The notes: generated from the sequence alone by a model not told the origin. A stretch of 33,154 bases of DNA from Roseicyclus amphidinii (GCF_030163755.1 NZ_JASJOE010000038.1:1-33154); one strand, 5' to 3'. Positions 24,673 to 32,455 are shown, counted from the first letter of the stretch. Numbers and translations are program-made.

Positions 24673-25377
24673 TCACCCCTCGATCTCGGCGATCAGCCCC
24701 GGCAGCGCGCCGAGGTCCGGCAGCTCGTGGAAGCGGTCATGCCCCTCAGGGGCCTCGGCATGTTCCAGCTCCCAGGTCAGGCCATGGGGCACGAAGACGC
24801 CGAAGGCCCCGGCCTCGAGCGCGGGGCGCACGTCGGATTTCATCGAGTTGCCCACCATCATCGCGCGATCCGGCCCGTCGCCGTGGCGGGCAAAGGCCCG
24901 CTCGTAGGTGGCGCGGGTCTTGTCCGAGACGATCTCGACCGCGTGAAACATCTCGCCCAGTCCCGATTGCGCCAGCTTGCGCTCCTGGTCGAGCAGGTCG
25001 CCCTTGGTGATCAGCACCAGCCGGTGCGACGACGCCAGCCGCTCCACGACGTCCCCCGCATGGGGCAAAAGCTCGATCGGATGCGACAGCATCTCCTGCC
25101 CGGCGGACAGGATCTCGCCGATCACGGTGGCGGGGACGCGCCCCTCGGTCACCTCGATCGCGGTCTCGATCATCGAGAGCATGAAGCCCTTGATGCCGTA
25201 GCCGTAATGCCCGAGGTTCCGCCGCTCGGCCTCCAGCAGGCGCGCGTGCAGCTGCCCGGCCTCGGCGTGGTCGGCCAGAAGCTCGGCAAAGCGGGCCTGT
25301 GTGAGGCGAAAGAACGCCTCGTTCTGCCACAGCGTGTCATCGGCATCGAAGCCGATGGTGGTCAGGCGGGAAACCAT
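24673..25377 (-). CDS. HAD family hydrolase
   Basis: A 234-residue haloacid dehalogenase-superfamily phosphatase. Motif I FDADDTLW (nucleophile D11, acid D13), motif II Thr in LITKGD (T124), motif III Lys in SDKTRATY (K153), motif IV MVGNSMKSDV (D182 region). A helical cap lies between motifs I and II. The short-range match to YjjG-like or pyrimidine-nucleotidase-like HADs is only general; the substrate is unknown. Likely co-transcribed with the phosphatidyltransferase gene, so a role in phospholipid head-group metabolism is possible. It diverges from clpS across 93 bp that contains a TATATAG box. Confidence 0.9.
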   Translation of the reverse strand: MVSRLTTIGFDADDTLWQNEAFFRLTQARFAELLADHAEAGQLHARLLEAERRNLGHYGYGIKGFMLSMIETAIEVTEGRVPATVIGEILSAGQEMLSHPIELLPHAGDVVERLASSHRLVLITKGDLLDQERKLAQSGLGEMFHAVEIVSDKTRATYERAFARHGDGPDRAMMVGNSMKSDVRPALEAGAFGVFVPHGLTWELEHAEAPEGHDRFHELPDLGALPGLIAEIEG

Positions 25378-25470
25378 CGGGGGAAAGCCCCTCTTTTCTG
25401 AATCGTCATCTGGCTTATATAGTGCGCCTCAATGCAGGCCACCCGTGGCCCCAAGCGGAATGGAGACGCA

Positions 25471-25815
25471 ATGCAGACCGACCGCTGGCGGATGATGGCA
25501 GACACGCCCGACGGAGAGGGCGACACGACCGTCGTCACCAAGACGAAACCCAAGACGCAGCGCCCGCCGATGTACAAGGTGCTGCTGCTCAACGACGACT
25601 ACACGCCGATGGAATTCGTCGTGCATGTCCTCGAGCGGTTCTTCGGCATCTCGCACAGCCAGGCGGTCGAGATCATGCTGACCGTCCACAAGAAGGGCGT
25701 TGCCGTGGTCGGCGTCTTCTCCTACGAGATCGCCGAGACCAAGGTGGCGCAGGTGATGGATTTCGCCCGGCGCAACCAGCACCCGCTGCAATGCACGATG
25801 GAGAAAGAGGACTGA
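25471..25815 (+). CDS. clpS: ATP-dependent Clp protease adaptor ClpS
   Basis: ClpS binds N-degron substrates and delivers them to ClpAP. The 114-residue product has a flexible N-terminus, then [27 protein letters not shown] with the acidic NDD/Y substrate-pocket residues, [20 protein letters not shown] (ClpA contact) and [10 protein letters not shown] at the end. ATG 25471 has GGAG 5 bp upstream; a further in-frame ATG at 25432 has no such site and later ones at 25492/25495 would shorten the tail. It is followed by the RsmC-like gene 76 bp downstream, a common Rhodobacterales order. Confidence 0.95.
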   Translation: MQTDRWRMMADTPDGEGDTTVVTKTKPKTQRPPMYKVLLLNDDYTPMEFVVHVLERFFGISHSQAVEIMLTVHKKGVAVVGVFSYEIAETKVAQVMDFARRNQHPLQCTMEKED

Positions 25816-25891
25816 GCGCCATGTCGCACCCCCGCGGAGACCGATCACGCGTTTCCGCGACATGCGACCGGGGCGGTCCTCAGGCCCGAAG

Positions 25892-26884
25892 ATGACCCCT
25901 GACCGTTGGACCCTTGCGCTGGAGGCGGGCGAGCTTTCCCTGCCCGACGGCCCCTGCCTCGTGCTGCGCGCCCGCGGCGACGGCGATTTCGCCGCGCTGG
26001 GCGCGGTCCATTGCGTGCAGGGCTTCGCGCCCGACCATGACCTTCTGGCGGCGCGCGGGCTTACCGTGACGCCCGATCTGCCGGAGGGCGAAGGTTTCGC
26101 CGCGGCGCTGGTGCAGATCGTCAAGGCCAAGGCGGGCACGCTGGGCTCCATCGCCGAGGCGCTGGGCGCGCTGCGCCCCGGCGGCGTGCTGCTGGTGGAC
26201 GGCCAGAAGGAGGAGGGGATCGACTCGATCCTCAAGGCGCTGAAGGGCGTCTTCGAGATCGGCGGCACCTACTCCAAGGCGCATGGCAAGCTTGTCTGGC
26301 TCACCCGGCCCGAGACCCTGCCCGAGGCGGTGATTGACTGGATGCCGGAGCCGGTCGAGACCGAAGAGGGGTACGTGACCGTCCCCGGCGGGTTCTCCGC
26401 CGATGGGCCGGACCGCGGGTCCGAGTTGCTGGTGGCGCTTCTGCCCGAGCTGACCGGCCGCGTGGCCGACCTCGGCGCAGGCTGGGGCTACATCGCGGGC
26501 GAGGTTCTGGCCGAGCAGGCGGGCATCAAGACCCTCGACCTGATCGAGGCCGACCACGCCATGCTGCAGGCCGCCGCCGCCAATATCGACGACGACCGCG
26601 CGCGGTTCCACTGGGCCGACGTGACCCGCTTTCAGCCCGAAACCTCCTATGACGCGATCCTCGCCAACCCGCCGTTTCACACCGGGCGCAAGGCCGATCC
26701 GTCGCTGGGCCGCGCCTTCATCGCGGCGGCGGCGCGGATGCTGTCCCCGCGGGGGCGGTTTTTCATGGTGGCGAACCGCCATCTGCCCTATGAAGATGCC
26801 CTGAAGGCCGCCTTTGGAACCGGGCGGCTTCTTGGAGAGCTCGAAGGCTACAAGATCTACGAGGCGGCAAAGCCCAAACGCTGA
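25892..26884 (+). CDS. Class I SAM methyltransferase, RsmC-like
   Basis: A 330-residue protein resembling RsmC, which methylates G1207 of 16S rRNA. The layout is that of a duplicated methyltransferase: a degenerate N-terminal half (GFAPDHDLLAARG, RPGGVLLVDGQKEEGI) and a C-terminal catalytic half with SAM motif I VADLGAGWGYIAGEVL, LIEADHAMLQAA and the NPPF active-site motif (N259-F262, followed by HTGRKAD). ATG 25892 is chosen over the open extension to 25862 by similarity of the N-terminus. It is followed 29 bp later by the SDR gene. Confidence 0.9.
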   Translation: MTPDRWTLALEAGELSLPDGPCLVLRARGDGDFAALGAVHCVQGFAPDHDLLAARGLTVTPDLPEGEGFAAALVQIVKAKAGTLGSIAEALGALRPGGVLLVDGQKEEGIDSILKALKGVFEIGGTYSKAHGKLVWLTRPETLPEAVIDWMPEPVETEEGYVTVPGGFSADGPDRGSELLVALLPELTGRVADLGAGWGYIAGEVLAEQAGIKTLDLIEADHAMLQAAAANIDDDRARFHWADVTRFQPETSYDAILANPPFHTGRKADPSLGRAFIAAAARMLSPRGRFFMVANRHLPYEDALKAAFGTGRLLGELEGYKIYEAAKPKR

Positions 26885-26913
26885 GCGCCTGTCATCAGGG
26901 ACCGATCCGGGAC

Positions 26914-27729
26914 ATGACACTTTCCATCCAGGGCAAGACCGCCATCGTGACGGGGGCCGCCAATGGCGTCGGCCTCGCCATCGCGCGGCATTTCGTGGAC
27001 CGCGGCGCCAAGGTGATGTTCGCCGACCGCGACAAGGCGCGGCTGGCCGATGAATGCGGCGAGATCGCCGAGGATGACCAGGGGCAGGTGCAGTATTTCG
27101 CGGGCGACCTGCGCGAGAAGCTGACCATCGAGAACCTTGTCTCGGCCACGGTAGACGCCTTCGACGGCATCGACATCCTGGTGAACGCAAGCCGCCAGGT
27201 GCTGACGACCGATCCGCTGGACCCCGCCGACACCTCGGTCGAGACGCTGCTGGAACAGAACATGTTCACGGCGCTGCGCCTCAGCCAGGCGGTCGCCAAG
27301 CGCATGATCGCCCGCGCCGAGGAAGACGGGCGGTCGAGCGACGGGGCCATCGGCTCCATCGTCAACGTCTCCTCCATCGCCGCGCGGCGCACCCATCCCG
27401 AGCTGATGGCCTATTCGATCAGCGCCGCGGCGCTGGACCAGGCCACCCGCAGCCTCGCCGTGGCGCTCGCGCCGCATCGCATAAGGGTCAACGGGGTCGC
27501 CTTCGGCTCGCTGATGTCGGCAAGCCTCAAGACCTCGCTCAACGAGACCTCGGGCCTGCGCGAGGAGATCCGGGATTGCACGCCGATGGGCCGCATCGGC
27601 TCGGCCCGCGAGGTCACGGGCGCGGTGCAGTTCCTCGCCTCCGAAGGGGCGGGCTTCATCACCGGCGAGGTGATCACCGTGGACGGCGGCCGGACGCTTC
27701 TGGACAACGTGACGGTCGCGGCCCACTGA
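26914..27729 (+). CDS. SDR family protein lacking the catalytic lysine
   Basis: A 271-residue short-chain dehydrogenase/reductase fold. The NAD(P) glycine motif is intact (TGAANGVG, 13-20), as are N116, S154 in NVSSIAA and Y167, and the C-terminal FITGEVITVDGG. The YxxxK motif reads Y167-S-I-S-A171, so the catalytic Lys is Ala, with the usual AALDQ following; the NNAG block is also altered to NASR. It may therefore be a binding or regulatory pseudoenzyme, or use another residue. It is in line with clpS and the RsmC-like gene and ends 19 bp before the convergent tetR stop. Confidence 0.9.
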   Translation: MTLSIQGKTAIVTGAANGVGLAIARHFVDRGAKVMFADRDKARLADECGEIAEDDQGQVQYFAGDLREKLTIENLVSATVDAFDGIDILVNASRQVLTTDPLDPADTSVETLLEQNMFTALRLSQAVAKRMIARAEEDGRSSDGAIGSIVNVSSIAARRTHPELMAYSISAAALDQATRSLAVALAPHRIRVNGVAFGSLMSASLKTSLNETSGLREEIRDCTPMGRIGSAREVTGAVQFLASEGAGFITGEVITVDGGRTLLDNVTVAAH

Positions 27730-27748
27730 GGGGCGCGCGCATCGCCGG

Positions 27749-28351
27749 TCATCCTCCGCGGATCGGCGTCATGGCAAGGTCGAAGGTGGCGCGCACCTGC
27801 ACGCTGTCCTCGCCGGCGGCGCGTTGCTGGAGGGCCAGCCCCACCTGTTCCACCAGGTAGCGCCCCACCGTTTCGGCCGGAAGGTCTCCGGCCCAGTCGC
27901 CTGCTGCGCGGCGTTCGTTCAGCCACGCGACGAACCCCGCCACCGCGCCAGCGTCCAGCGCCGCGACAAGGTCCCGCGTGTCCGGCCCGAGGCGGTGCTT
28001 GCCCGCGCGCATCTTGAAGAACACGCAGCCCGTTTCCATCCTCGCATCCTCGGTCGCAAACCGGGCCACCGCTTCCAGGGTGTCGCGCAGCGGGGCGTCG
28101 CGCGACAGGATGTCCCGCAGCTCCGACAGGACCTCAGCGGCATAGCGCGCGAGGACCGCGCGCATCAGCCCGTCCTCGCTGCCGAACGCGCGGTAGAGGG
28201 CTGGCTTCGACACGCCCGCCAGCCCGCAGATCGCGTTGATCGACACGTCGGCCGGGTCCGCGCGCCAATAGGCGCGCATGGCGATCTCCAGCGTGGTGTC
28301 GATGTCGAGGGTGCGGGGCCGTCCACGGCCCTGTCTGGATGTCTCGTCCAT
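27749..28351 (-). CDS. TetR family transcriptional regulator
   Basis: A 200-residue TetR/AcrR-type repressor. The N-terminal helix-turn-helix is at about 36-57: INAICGLAGVSKPALYRAFGSEDGLM, the classic recognition-helix arrangement. The C-terminal ligand domain includes METGCVFFKMRAGKHRLG, which contains a Cys, and is otherwise undistinguished. Two operator-like inverted repeats lie between it and the divergent SnoaL-like gene, one 3 bp upstream of its own start. It most likely represses itself and that gene. Confidence 0.93.
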   Translation of the reverse strand: MDETSRQGRGRPRTLDIDTTLEIAMRAYWRADPADVSINAICGLAGVSKPALYRAFGSEDGLMRAVLARYAAEVLSELRDILSRDAPLRDTLEAVARFATEDARMETGCVFFKMRAGKHRLGPDTRDLVAALDAGAVAGFVAWLNERRAAGDWAGDLPAETVGRYLVEQVGLALQQRAAGEDSVQVRATFDLAMTPIRGG

Positions 28352-28354
28352 ATT

Positions 28355-28370
28355 TACGTACCGTATGGTA
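28355..28370. promoter_or_regulatory. TetR operator candidate 1
   Basis: TACGTACC-GTAT-GGTA: an imperfect copy of the operator at 28398, with the same ACGTACC-N4-GGTA arrangement. It overlaps the region just before the tetR start, consistent with autorepression. Centres of the two sites are 43 bp apart, about four helical turns. Confidence 0.6.
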
Positions 28371-28397
28371 TTTTATTGTTGACCCAATGTCTGCGCG

Positions 28398-28417
28398 AAC
28401 GTACCAATCGGTACGTT
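28398..28417. promoter_or_regulatory. TetR operator candidate 2
   Basis: Perfect 8-bp arms AACGTACC and GGTACGTT separated by AATC. It lies 46 bp before the SnoaL-like start. A TTGACC hexamer at 28379-28384 with a 17-bp spacer would put the -10 (TACCAA, 28402-28407) inside this operator; the -10 is weak, so the promoter call is tentative. Confidence 0.7.
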
Positions 28418-28463
28418 AATAATCAAGCAAAGCCCCGACTGTGGGGGGCAAGGAGTGCATATC

Positions 28464-28940
28464 ATGAAAAAGGCCCTGATTTCCGTCGCGCTTGCGGCGA
28501 CCACCATCGCCGGACCGGTGGCGGCCGAGGACATCGACACGGTCCGCGCCTTCTACAGCGACATCCTGACCGCACCCGCCGAGACGACCGCGGCGCGCTA
28601 CTACGAGCTGTTCTCGCCCGAGGTCGTGTCGATCCCCACCCCGCCGGGCGGGCCGGGTGCGCAGGGGATGCTCGACACCGTCGCTTTCCTTGGGCAGGTC
28701 GTCCCGGACCTGAGCTGGGTGCCGGACGAGATCATCCCGCTTGACGACGGGCGCTTCGTGGTGCGCGGCACGGCGACGGGCACGCCCATCGGGCCGTTCT
28801 TCGGGGTTGACCCGGCCACGGGGCGCAGTTTCGAGATCATGTCGATCGACATCGTGACGGTCGAAGCAGGCCTGATCTCGCATGTCTACCACCTCGAAGA
28901 CTGGGTCGGTGCCATCGCGCAACTGACCTCGGGCCAGTGA
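28464..28940 (+). CDS. Exported SnoaL-like protein
   Basis: A 158-residue protein with a signal peptide (MKKALISVALAATTIAGPVAA) and a SnoaL/NTF2-like domain: VRAFYSDILT, YYELFSPEVVSIPTPPGGPG, a long central strand pattern and the C-terminal HVYHLEDWVGAIAQL. SnoaL-like proteins include polyketide cyclases and ester-cyclase-like proteins; most are cytoplasmic, so the clear signal peptide is notable. ATG 28464 has AAGGAG 8 bp upstream; a GTG three codons earlier is less likely. It diverges from tetR, which probably controls it. No catalytic function is assigned. Confidence 0.85.
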   Translation: MKKALISVALAATTIAGPVAAEDIDTVRAFYSDILTAPAETTAARYYELFSPEVVSIPTPPGGPGAQGMLDTVAFLGQVVPDLSWVPDEIIPLDDGRFVVRGTATGTPIGPFFGVDPATGRSFEIMSIDIVTVEAGLISHVYHLEDWVGAIAQLTSGQ

Positions 28941-28961
28941 ACAGCCTGCGCCCCATGAAAA

Positions 28962-28987
28962 AACCCCGGCCCAACCGGACCGGGGTT
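28962..28987 (-). terminator. Terminator of trcR
   Basis: AACCCCGG (28962-28969) pairs with CCGGGGTT (28980-28987). On the minus strand the stem is followed by TTTTTTCAT, a good T tract. It lies 28 bp after the trcR stop and 22 bp after the convergent SnoaL-like stop. Confidence 0.8.
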
Positions 28988-29015
28988 CCCTGAACGCGAA
29001 AGGCGCACTGCCGCC

Positions 29016-29780
29016 TCAGCGGCGGTCGTCCTCGTCATCCTCGTCGTCGTCATCGCCACCGGCGGGCAGGTTGAACAGGCTCTCGGCGTCGTATTCGCGC
29101 GCGGGCTTGTCCTCATCCTCGTCCGAACGGCCGAGCGAGAAGGTCTCCAGCCCCGAGATCGCCGTCGGCATCCGCGGCTCCGGGTCCATCCCGAGGCTCT
29201 GCTCGGTCGAGACCAGCCGCATCCGCTCGTCATCGGTCATCACCTCGCCGTCGCGCGCCTTCTTGGCGTTCGCCTTCTGCACGGCGGCGTCCAGCTCCGA
29301 CTGTTTGCACAGGCCGAGCGCCACCGGGTCGATGGGCTGGATGTTGTTGATGTTCCAATGCGTTCGCTCGCGGATCGTCTGGATCGTCGGCTTGGTGGTG
29401 CCCACCAGCTTGGAAATCTGGCCGTCCGACAGCTCGGGGTGGAACTTGACCAGCCACAGGATCGAGGCCGGGCGATCCTGCCGCTTGGACAGCGGCGTGT
29501 AGCGCGGGCCGCGGCGCTTTTCCTCGCCCACGGCGGCGGCGTTGAACTTCAGCTTCAGCGTATAGGCCGGATTGGCCTCGCCGCGGTCGATCTCGTCCTG
29601 CGTCAGCTGGTTGTTGACGATGGGGTCGAACCCCTTGACGCCCTGCGCCACGTCGCCATCGGCGATGCCCTGAACCTCGAGCTCGTGCAGGCCGCAGAAA
29701 TCCCCGATCTGCTTGAAGCTGAGCGTGGTGTTGTCCACCAGCCAGACGGCGGTGGCCTTGGCCATGATCGGTTTGTTCAT
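29016..29780 (-). CDS. trcR: Cell cycle transcriptional regulator TrcR (DUF1013)
   Basis: A 254-residue alphaproteobacterial protein of the DUF1013/TrcR family, described in Caulobacter-related bacteria as a regulator acting with the CtrA network. The N-terminal part includes MAKATAVWLVDNTTLSFKQI, a helix-turn-helix-like region, then KRRGPRYTPLSKRQDRPASILWLVKFHPELSDGQI and GTTKPTIQTIRERTHWN. The tail is very acidic (GGDDDDEDDEDDRR). The start at 29780 (MNKPIMAK) has GAAGGACG 8 bp upstream; ATG 29765 is the alternative. It shares a 129-bp divergent region with the RNase T2 gene. Confidence 0.92.
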   Translation of the reverse strand: MNKPIMAKATAVWLVDNTTLSFKQIGDFCGLHELEVQGIADGDVAQGVKGFDPIVNNQLTQDEIDRGEANPAYTLKLKFNAAAVGEEKRRGPRYTPLSKRQDRPASILWLVKFHPELSDGQISKLVGTTKPTIQTIRERTHWNINNIQPIDPVALGLCKQSELDAAVQKANAKKARDGEVMTDDERMRLVSTEQSLGMDPEPRMPTAISGLETFSLGRSDEDEDKPAREYDAESLFNLPAGGDDDDEDDEDDRR

Positions 29781-29828
29781 CGTGATACGTCCTTCACAAA
29801 TGCCTTCTCCCCTGCCGGGCGGGCCGGC

Positions 29829-29846
29829 GGCGGAGGGTCCTCCGCC
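29829..29846. promoter_or_regulatory. Palindrome between trcR and the RNase T2 gene
   Basis: GGCGGAGG-GT-CCTCCGCC: 8-bp perfect arms in the divergent trcR/RNase T2 spacer, 48 bp before the trcR start and 63 bp before the RNase T2 start. TATATA at 29875-29880 is a plausible -10 for the RNase gene, with only a weak -35. A regulator is not identified. Confidence 0.4.
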
Positions 29847-29909
29847 ATTCCTCGATTTCGGGGAAGTCGCCATGTATATAGGCGCGAGCGGCACAAGAGG
29901 GAAGAGGAA

Positions 29910-30542
29910 ATGAAGCGTCTGGTGTTGGTGCTGGTCTGGCTGGCGGGGGCTGCATGGGCCGAGGGCGAGCGGGCCGGAGACTTCGATTACTACGTGCTCG
30001 CGCTCAGCTGGACGCCCAGCTGGTGCGCGCTGGAGGGCGACGCGCGCGGCTCGGCGCAATGCGATCCGGGGCAGGGTTACGGGTTCACGCTCCACGGCCT
30101 CTGGCCGCAATATGACGAGGGCTGGCCGAGTTTCTGCCCCACGGCAGAGCGCCCGCCTTCGCGCGCCATGACCGGGGCGATGACGGATATCATGGGCTCG
30201 TCGGGGCTGGCGTGGCACCAGTGGCGCAAGCACGGCACCTGCACGGGGCTGTCGGCCGAGGCGTATTTCCGCCTGTCGCGGCTTGCCTACGAGAGCATCA
30301 CCCGGCCCGAGCTTCTGCGCCGCCTCGACCGCGAGGTGCGCCTGCCCGCCGAGGTGATCGAGGAGGCGTTTCTCGAGGAAAACCCCGCATTCACCGACCC
30401 GATGATGACGGTCACCTGCCGCGCGGGCCGCGTGCAGGAGGTGCGCCTGTGCCTCACGCGGGAGCTGGAGCCGCGCAGCTGCGGACGCGACGTCGAGCGG
30501 GACTGCAGCTTGCGTGATGCGATCTTTCCGCCGATGCGCTAG
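29910..30542 (+). CDS. Exported ribonuclease T2
   Basis: RNase T2 enzymes are secreted acid-type RNases that cleave through a 2',3'-cyclic phosphate. The 210-residue protein has a signal peptide (1-17, WLAGAAWA) and both catalytic segments: CAS I FTLHGLWPQY with H62, and CAS II WHQWRKHGTC with H103, K107 and H108. The Glu expected after the first CAS II His is Gln (Q104). Eight cysteines support periplasmic disulfides. The start follows AAGAGG and is divergent from trcR; it ends 6 bp before the convergent acyltransferase. Confidence 0.93.
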   Translation: MKRLVLVLVWLAGAAWAEGERAGDFDYYVLALSWTPSWCALEGDARGSAQCDPGQGYGFTLHGLWPQYDEGWPSFCPTAERPPSRAMTGAMTDIMGSSGLAWHQWRKHGTCTGLSAEAYFRLSRLAYESITRPELLRRLDREVRLPAEVIEEAFLEENPAFTDPMMTVTCRAGRVQEVRLCLTRELEPRSCGRDVERDCSLRDAIFPPMR

Positions 30543-30548
30543 CGCCTG

Positions 30549-31424
30549 CTACGCGCCCTCCCAGCGGCGCAGCATCCAGTACCACTGGTCGGGGTTGGCA
30601 CGGATGCGCGCCGACAGGCTGTCGTTGAAGGCGCGGGTCATCGTGACGGGGTCGCCACGCGGGATCGGCGCCTCGAAAACCACGTCGAAGGAATGGCGGT
30701 CCCCGGCGCGGATGCCATAGGCCGGGATCATCGGCAGGTCGTATTTCAGCGCCAGTTCCGCCGCCGACAGCGAGGTCATCGCGTCATGCCCGAGGAACGG
30801 CAGGGGCACCCCCGCCGGTGCCTTCTCGTCCAGCAGGATCGAGACGATCCCGCCTCCGCGCAGGTGACGGACCAGCGCCATCGTCCCGCGCCGCCCGGTG
30901 GCGAAGATCGGCAGGCCCGCGGCCTCGATCCCGGCGCGCAGGCGACGCTCGTAGTGGCGGTTCTTGTTCGGGCGGTAGACCGCGCCGCTTTCCATGCCGT
31001 GCATCTTGATGACGGCGCGCACGGCCTCCCACTGGCCGAAATGGCCCGAGACGATGATCGCGCCGCGCCCCGCGGCCTGTGCCGCCTTGAGCACGCCGAG
31101 GCCCGGCCCCGAGACGTGAAAGCGGTGGTGGCGGGTCTGGAACTCGGCGTCGTGGTAGATCTCGAACAGGGTCTGGCCCATCTGGCGGCCCATCTCGCGG
31201 CCCAGCCTTACCCGCGCGGCGCGCGGCATCTGCGGAAAGACCCGCCGCGCTTCGCGGTCGAACCGGGTCTGCGCGGGCGGAAACCAGCGCATCACCGCCT
31301 CGAGCGCCGCGCCGAGCCCTTCGGACCGATCCTCGAAACTGCGCCCGCGCGACGCGGTCAGCGCCGACCAGAGCGGCAGGTAACGGGCATGGTGGAGGAC
31401 GGAGCGGAAATGCGCTTGGAGCAT
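30549..31424 (-). CDS. Lysophospholipid/lipid A acyltransferase (LpxL/HtrB-like)
   Basis: A 291-residue protein of the HtrB/LpxL family that adds late acyl chains to lipid A at the inner membrane. The HX4E catalytic motif is H128-F-G-Q-W-E133 in SGHFGQWEAV; other conserved parts are RPNKNRHYERRLR, LLDEKAPAGVPLPFLG and ANPDQWYWMLRRWE. A strong TM helix is not obvious at the N-terminus, as in some alphaproteobacterial members. The substrate could be lipid A or another lipid acceptor. It lies 189 bp downstream of PduO on the same strand; the intervening sequence holds only hairpins. Confidence 0.9.
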   Translation of the reverse strand: MLQAHFRSVLHHARYLPLWSALTASRGRSFEDRSEGLGAALEAVMRWFPPAQTRFDREARRVFPQMPRAARVRLGREMGRQMGQTLFEIYHDAEFQTRHHRFHVSGPGLGVLKAAQAAGRGAIIVSGHFGQWEAVRAVIKMHGMESGAVYRPNKNRHYERRLRAGIEAAGLPIFATGRRGTMALVRHLRGGGIVSILLDEKAPAGVPLPFLGHDAMTSLSAAELALKYDLPMIPAYGIRAGDRHSFDVVFEAPIPRGDPVTMTRAFNDSLSARIRANPDQWYWMLRRWEGA

Positions 31425-31579
31425 GGCACTGTATGGGCGGGTTTGCCGTCACCGCCAATCGAAAACGGACGGAGCGCGCAGGCCGGGGGTGCGACCCGAC
31501 GTCCGCACGCCCCCGGCGGCGACAAGCTCACCGGTTCGCACCCGCCCTTGCGGGCCGGGGCTCCGCCCTTCCGGGTGCC

Positions 31580-31620
31580 GAAGGCTCCATTGGAGCCTTC
31601 GCCGGTGACTGCGTCACCGG
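31580..31620 (-). terminator. Two tandem hairpins across the PduO stop
   Basis: GAAGGCTCC-ATT-GGAGCCTTC (31580-31600, 9-bp stem) and CCGGTGAC-TGC-GTCACCGG (31602-31620, 8-bp stem) are separated by one base. The second contains the PduO stop codon within its stem. Without a T tract they may protect the mRNA or act with Rho. Confidence 0.6.
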
Positions 31621-32186
31621 TTCGCGCCCGGAACCCAGAGGACATCATCCTTGCCGTCGTTGTTGGCGATGCGGCCCGCGACGAAGAACCAGTCCGACAA
31701 CCGGTTGAGGTATTTCACCCCCTCCGCGTTGATCGACTCGACCGTGCCCAGTTCCACGCTCATCCGCTCGGCCCGGCGCGCCACCGTGCGGCAGACATGC
31801 AGATGCGCCGACAGCGCCGAGCCGCCCGGCAGGATGAAACTGCGCAACGGCTCGAGCCGCGCGTTCATCGCGTCGATCTCGGCCTCCAGCCGCGCCACCT
31901 GTTCGGGGATGATGCGCAGCGCGGGATACTCCCGCTCGGCGTCCTTCTCCATGTTGGGCGTACACAGGTCCGCGCCCAGGTCGAACAGGTCGTTCTGGAT
32001 CGCCTTGAGCTGCTCGGCCATCTGCCCCTCGGCATGCAGCCGCGCCACGCCCAGCGCGGCGTTCAGCTCGTCCACCGTGCCATAGGCCACCACGCGGGCC
32101 GAATGCTTGGCCACCCGGCTGCCGTCGCCCAGCGCCGTCTCGCCCGCATCGCCGGTGCGCGTGTAGATCTTGTTCAGGACAACCAT
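31614..32186 (-). CDS. Cob(I)yrinic acid a,c-diamide adenosyltransferase, PduO type
   Basis: This enzyme transfers adenosyl from ATP to cob(I)alamin, forming coenzyme B12. The 190-residue protein has the PduO-type signature KIYTRTGDAGETALGDG at the N-terminus (ATP loop), YGTVDELNAALG, then SFILPGGSALSAHLHVCRTVARRAER and YLNRLSDWFFVAGR. It is a cytoplasmic trimer-forming family. It starts 4 bp after the stop of the HIG1-type gene on the same strand, so the two are co-transcribed. Confidence 0.95.
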   Translation of the reverse strand: MVVLNKIYTRTGDAGETALGDGSRVAKHSARVVAYGTVDELNAALGVARLHAEGQMAEQLKAIQNDLFDLGADLCTPNMEKDAEREYPALRIIPEQVARLEAEIDAMNARLEPLRSFILPGGSALSAHLHVCRTVARRAERMSVELGTVESINAEGVKYLNRLSDWFFVAGRIANNDGKDDVLWVPGANR

Positions 32187-32190
32187 TCCC

Positions 32191-32397
32191 TCACCCTCCC
32201 GATTGGCCGCGGACGAAGACGAAGACCATGATCAGCACCACCGCGCCGAACTGCGCGATCAGGCGCCACCACATGTACTTGTTCGACTCTTTCGCCGCCT
32301 GTGCCGTCCCCTTGCGGAACGAGTTGATGCCCATCAACAGGATGGCCAGCACCGCAAGGCAGGCCAGGAGGGCGATGATCAGGAGAGGGTCTTGCAC
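32191..32397 (-). CDS. Twin transmembrane helix small protein (HIG1 domain)
   Basis: A 68-residue protein with two TM helices (about 4-23 and 46-64) joined by the HIG1-type loop NSFRKGTAQAAKESNKYMWWRLIAQ. Mitochondrial HIG1/Rcf1 proteins associate with cytochrome oxidase and respiratory supercomplexes; bacterial members are uncharacterised. The gene is short and compact and its stop is 4 bp from the PduO start. A link to the aa3 oxidase encoded in the same window is suggestive but inferred from the eukaryotic family only. Confidence 0.9.
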   Translation of the reverse strand: MQDPLLIIALLACLAVLAILLMGINSFRKGTAQAAKESNKYMWWRLIAQFGAVVLIMVFVFVRGQSGG

Positions 32398-32455
32398 TGT
32401 GTCGTTTCCTTACGTCCGTCCGAAGCCCGGAGCCTAGCGCGCCCGCGCCAAAAGG

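Noticed and set aside
25820-25864. CATGTCGC/GCGACATG inverted repeat between clpS and the methyltransferase gene
   Set aside because: Arms of 8 bp with a 29-nt spacer in short GC-rich DNA are weak evidence for a terminator or operator.
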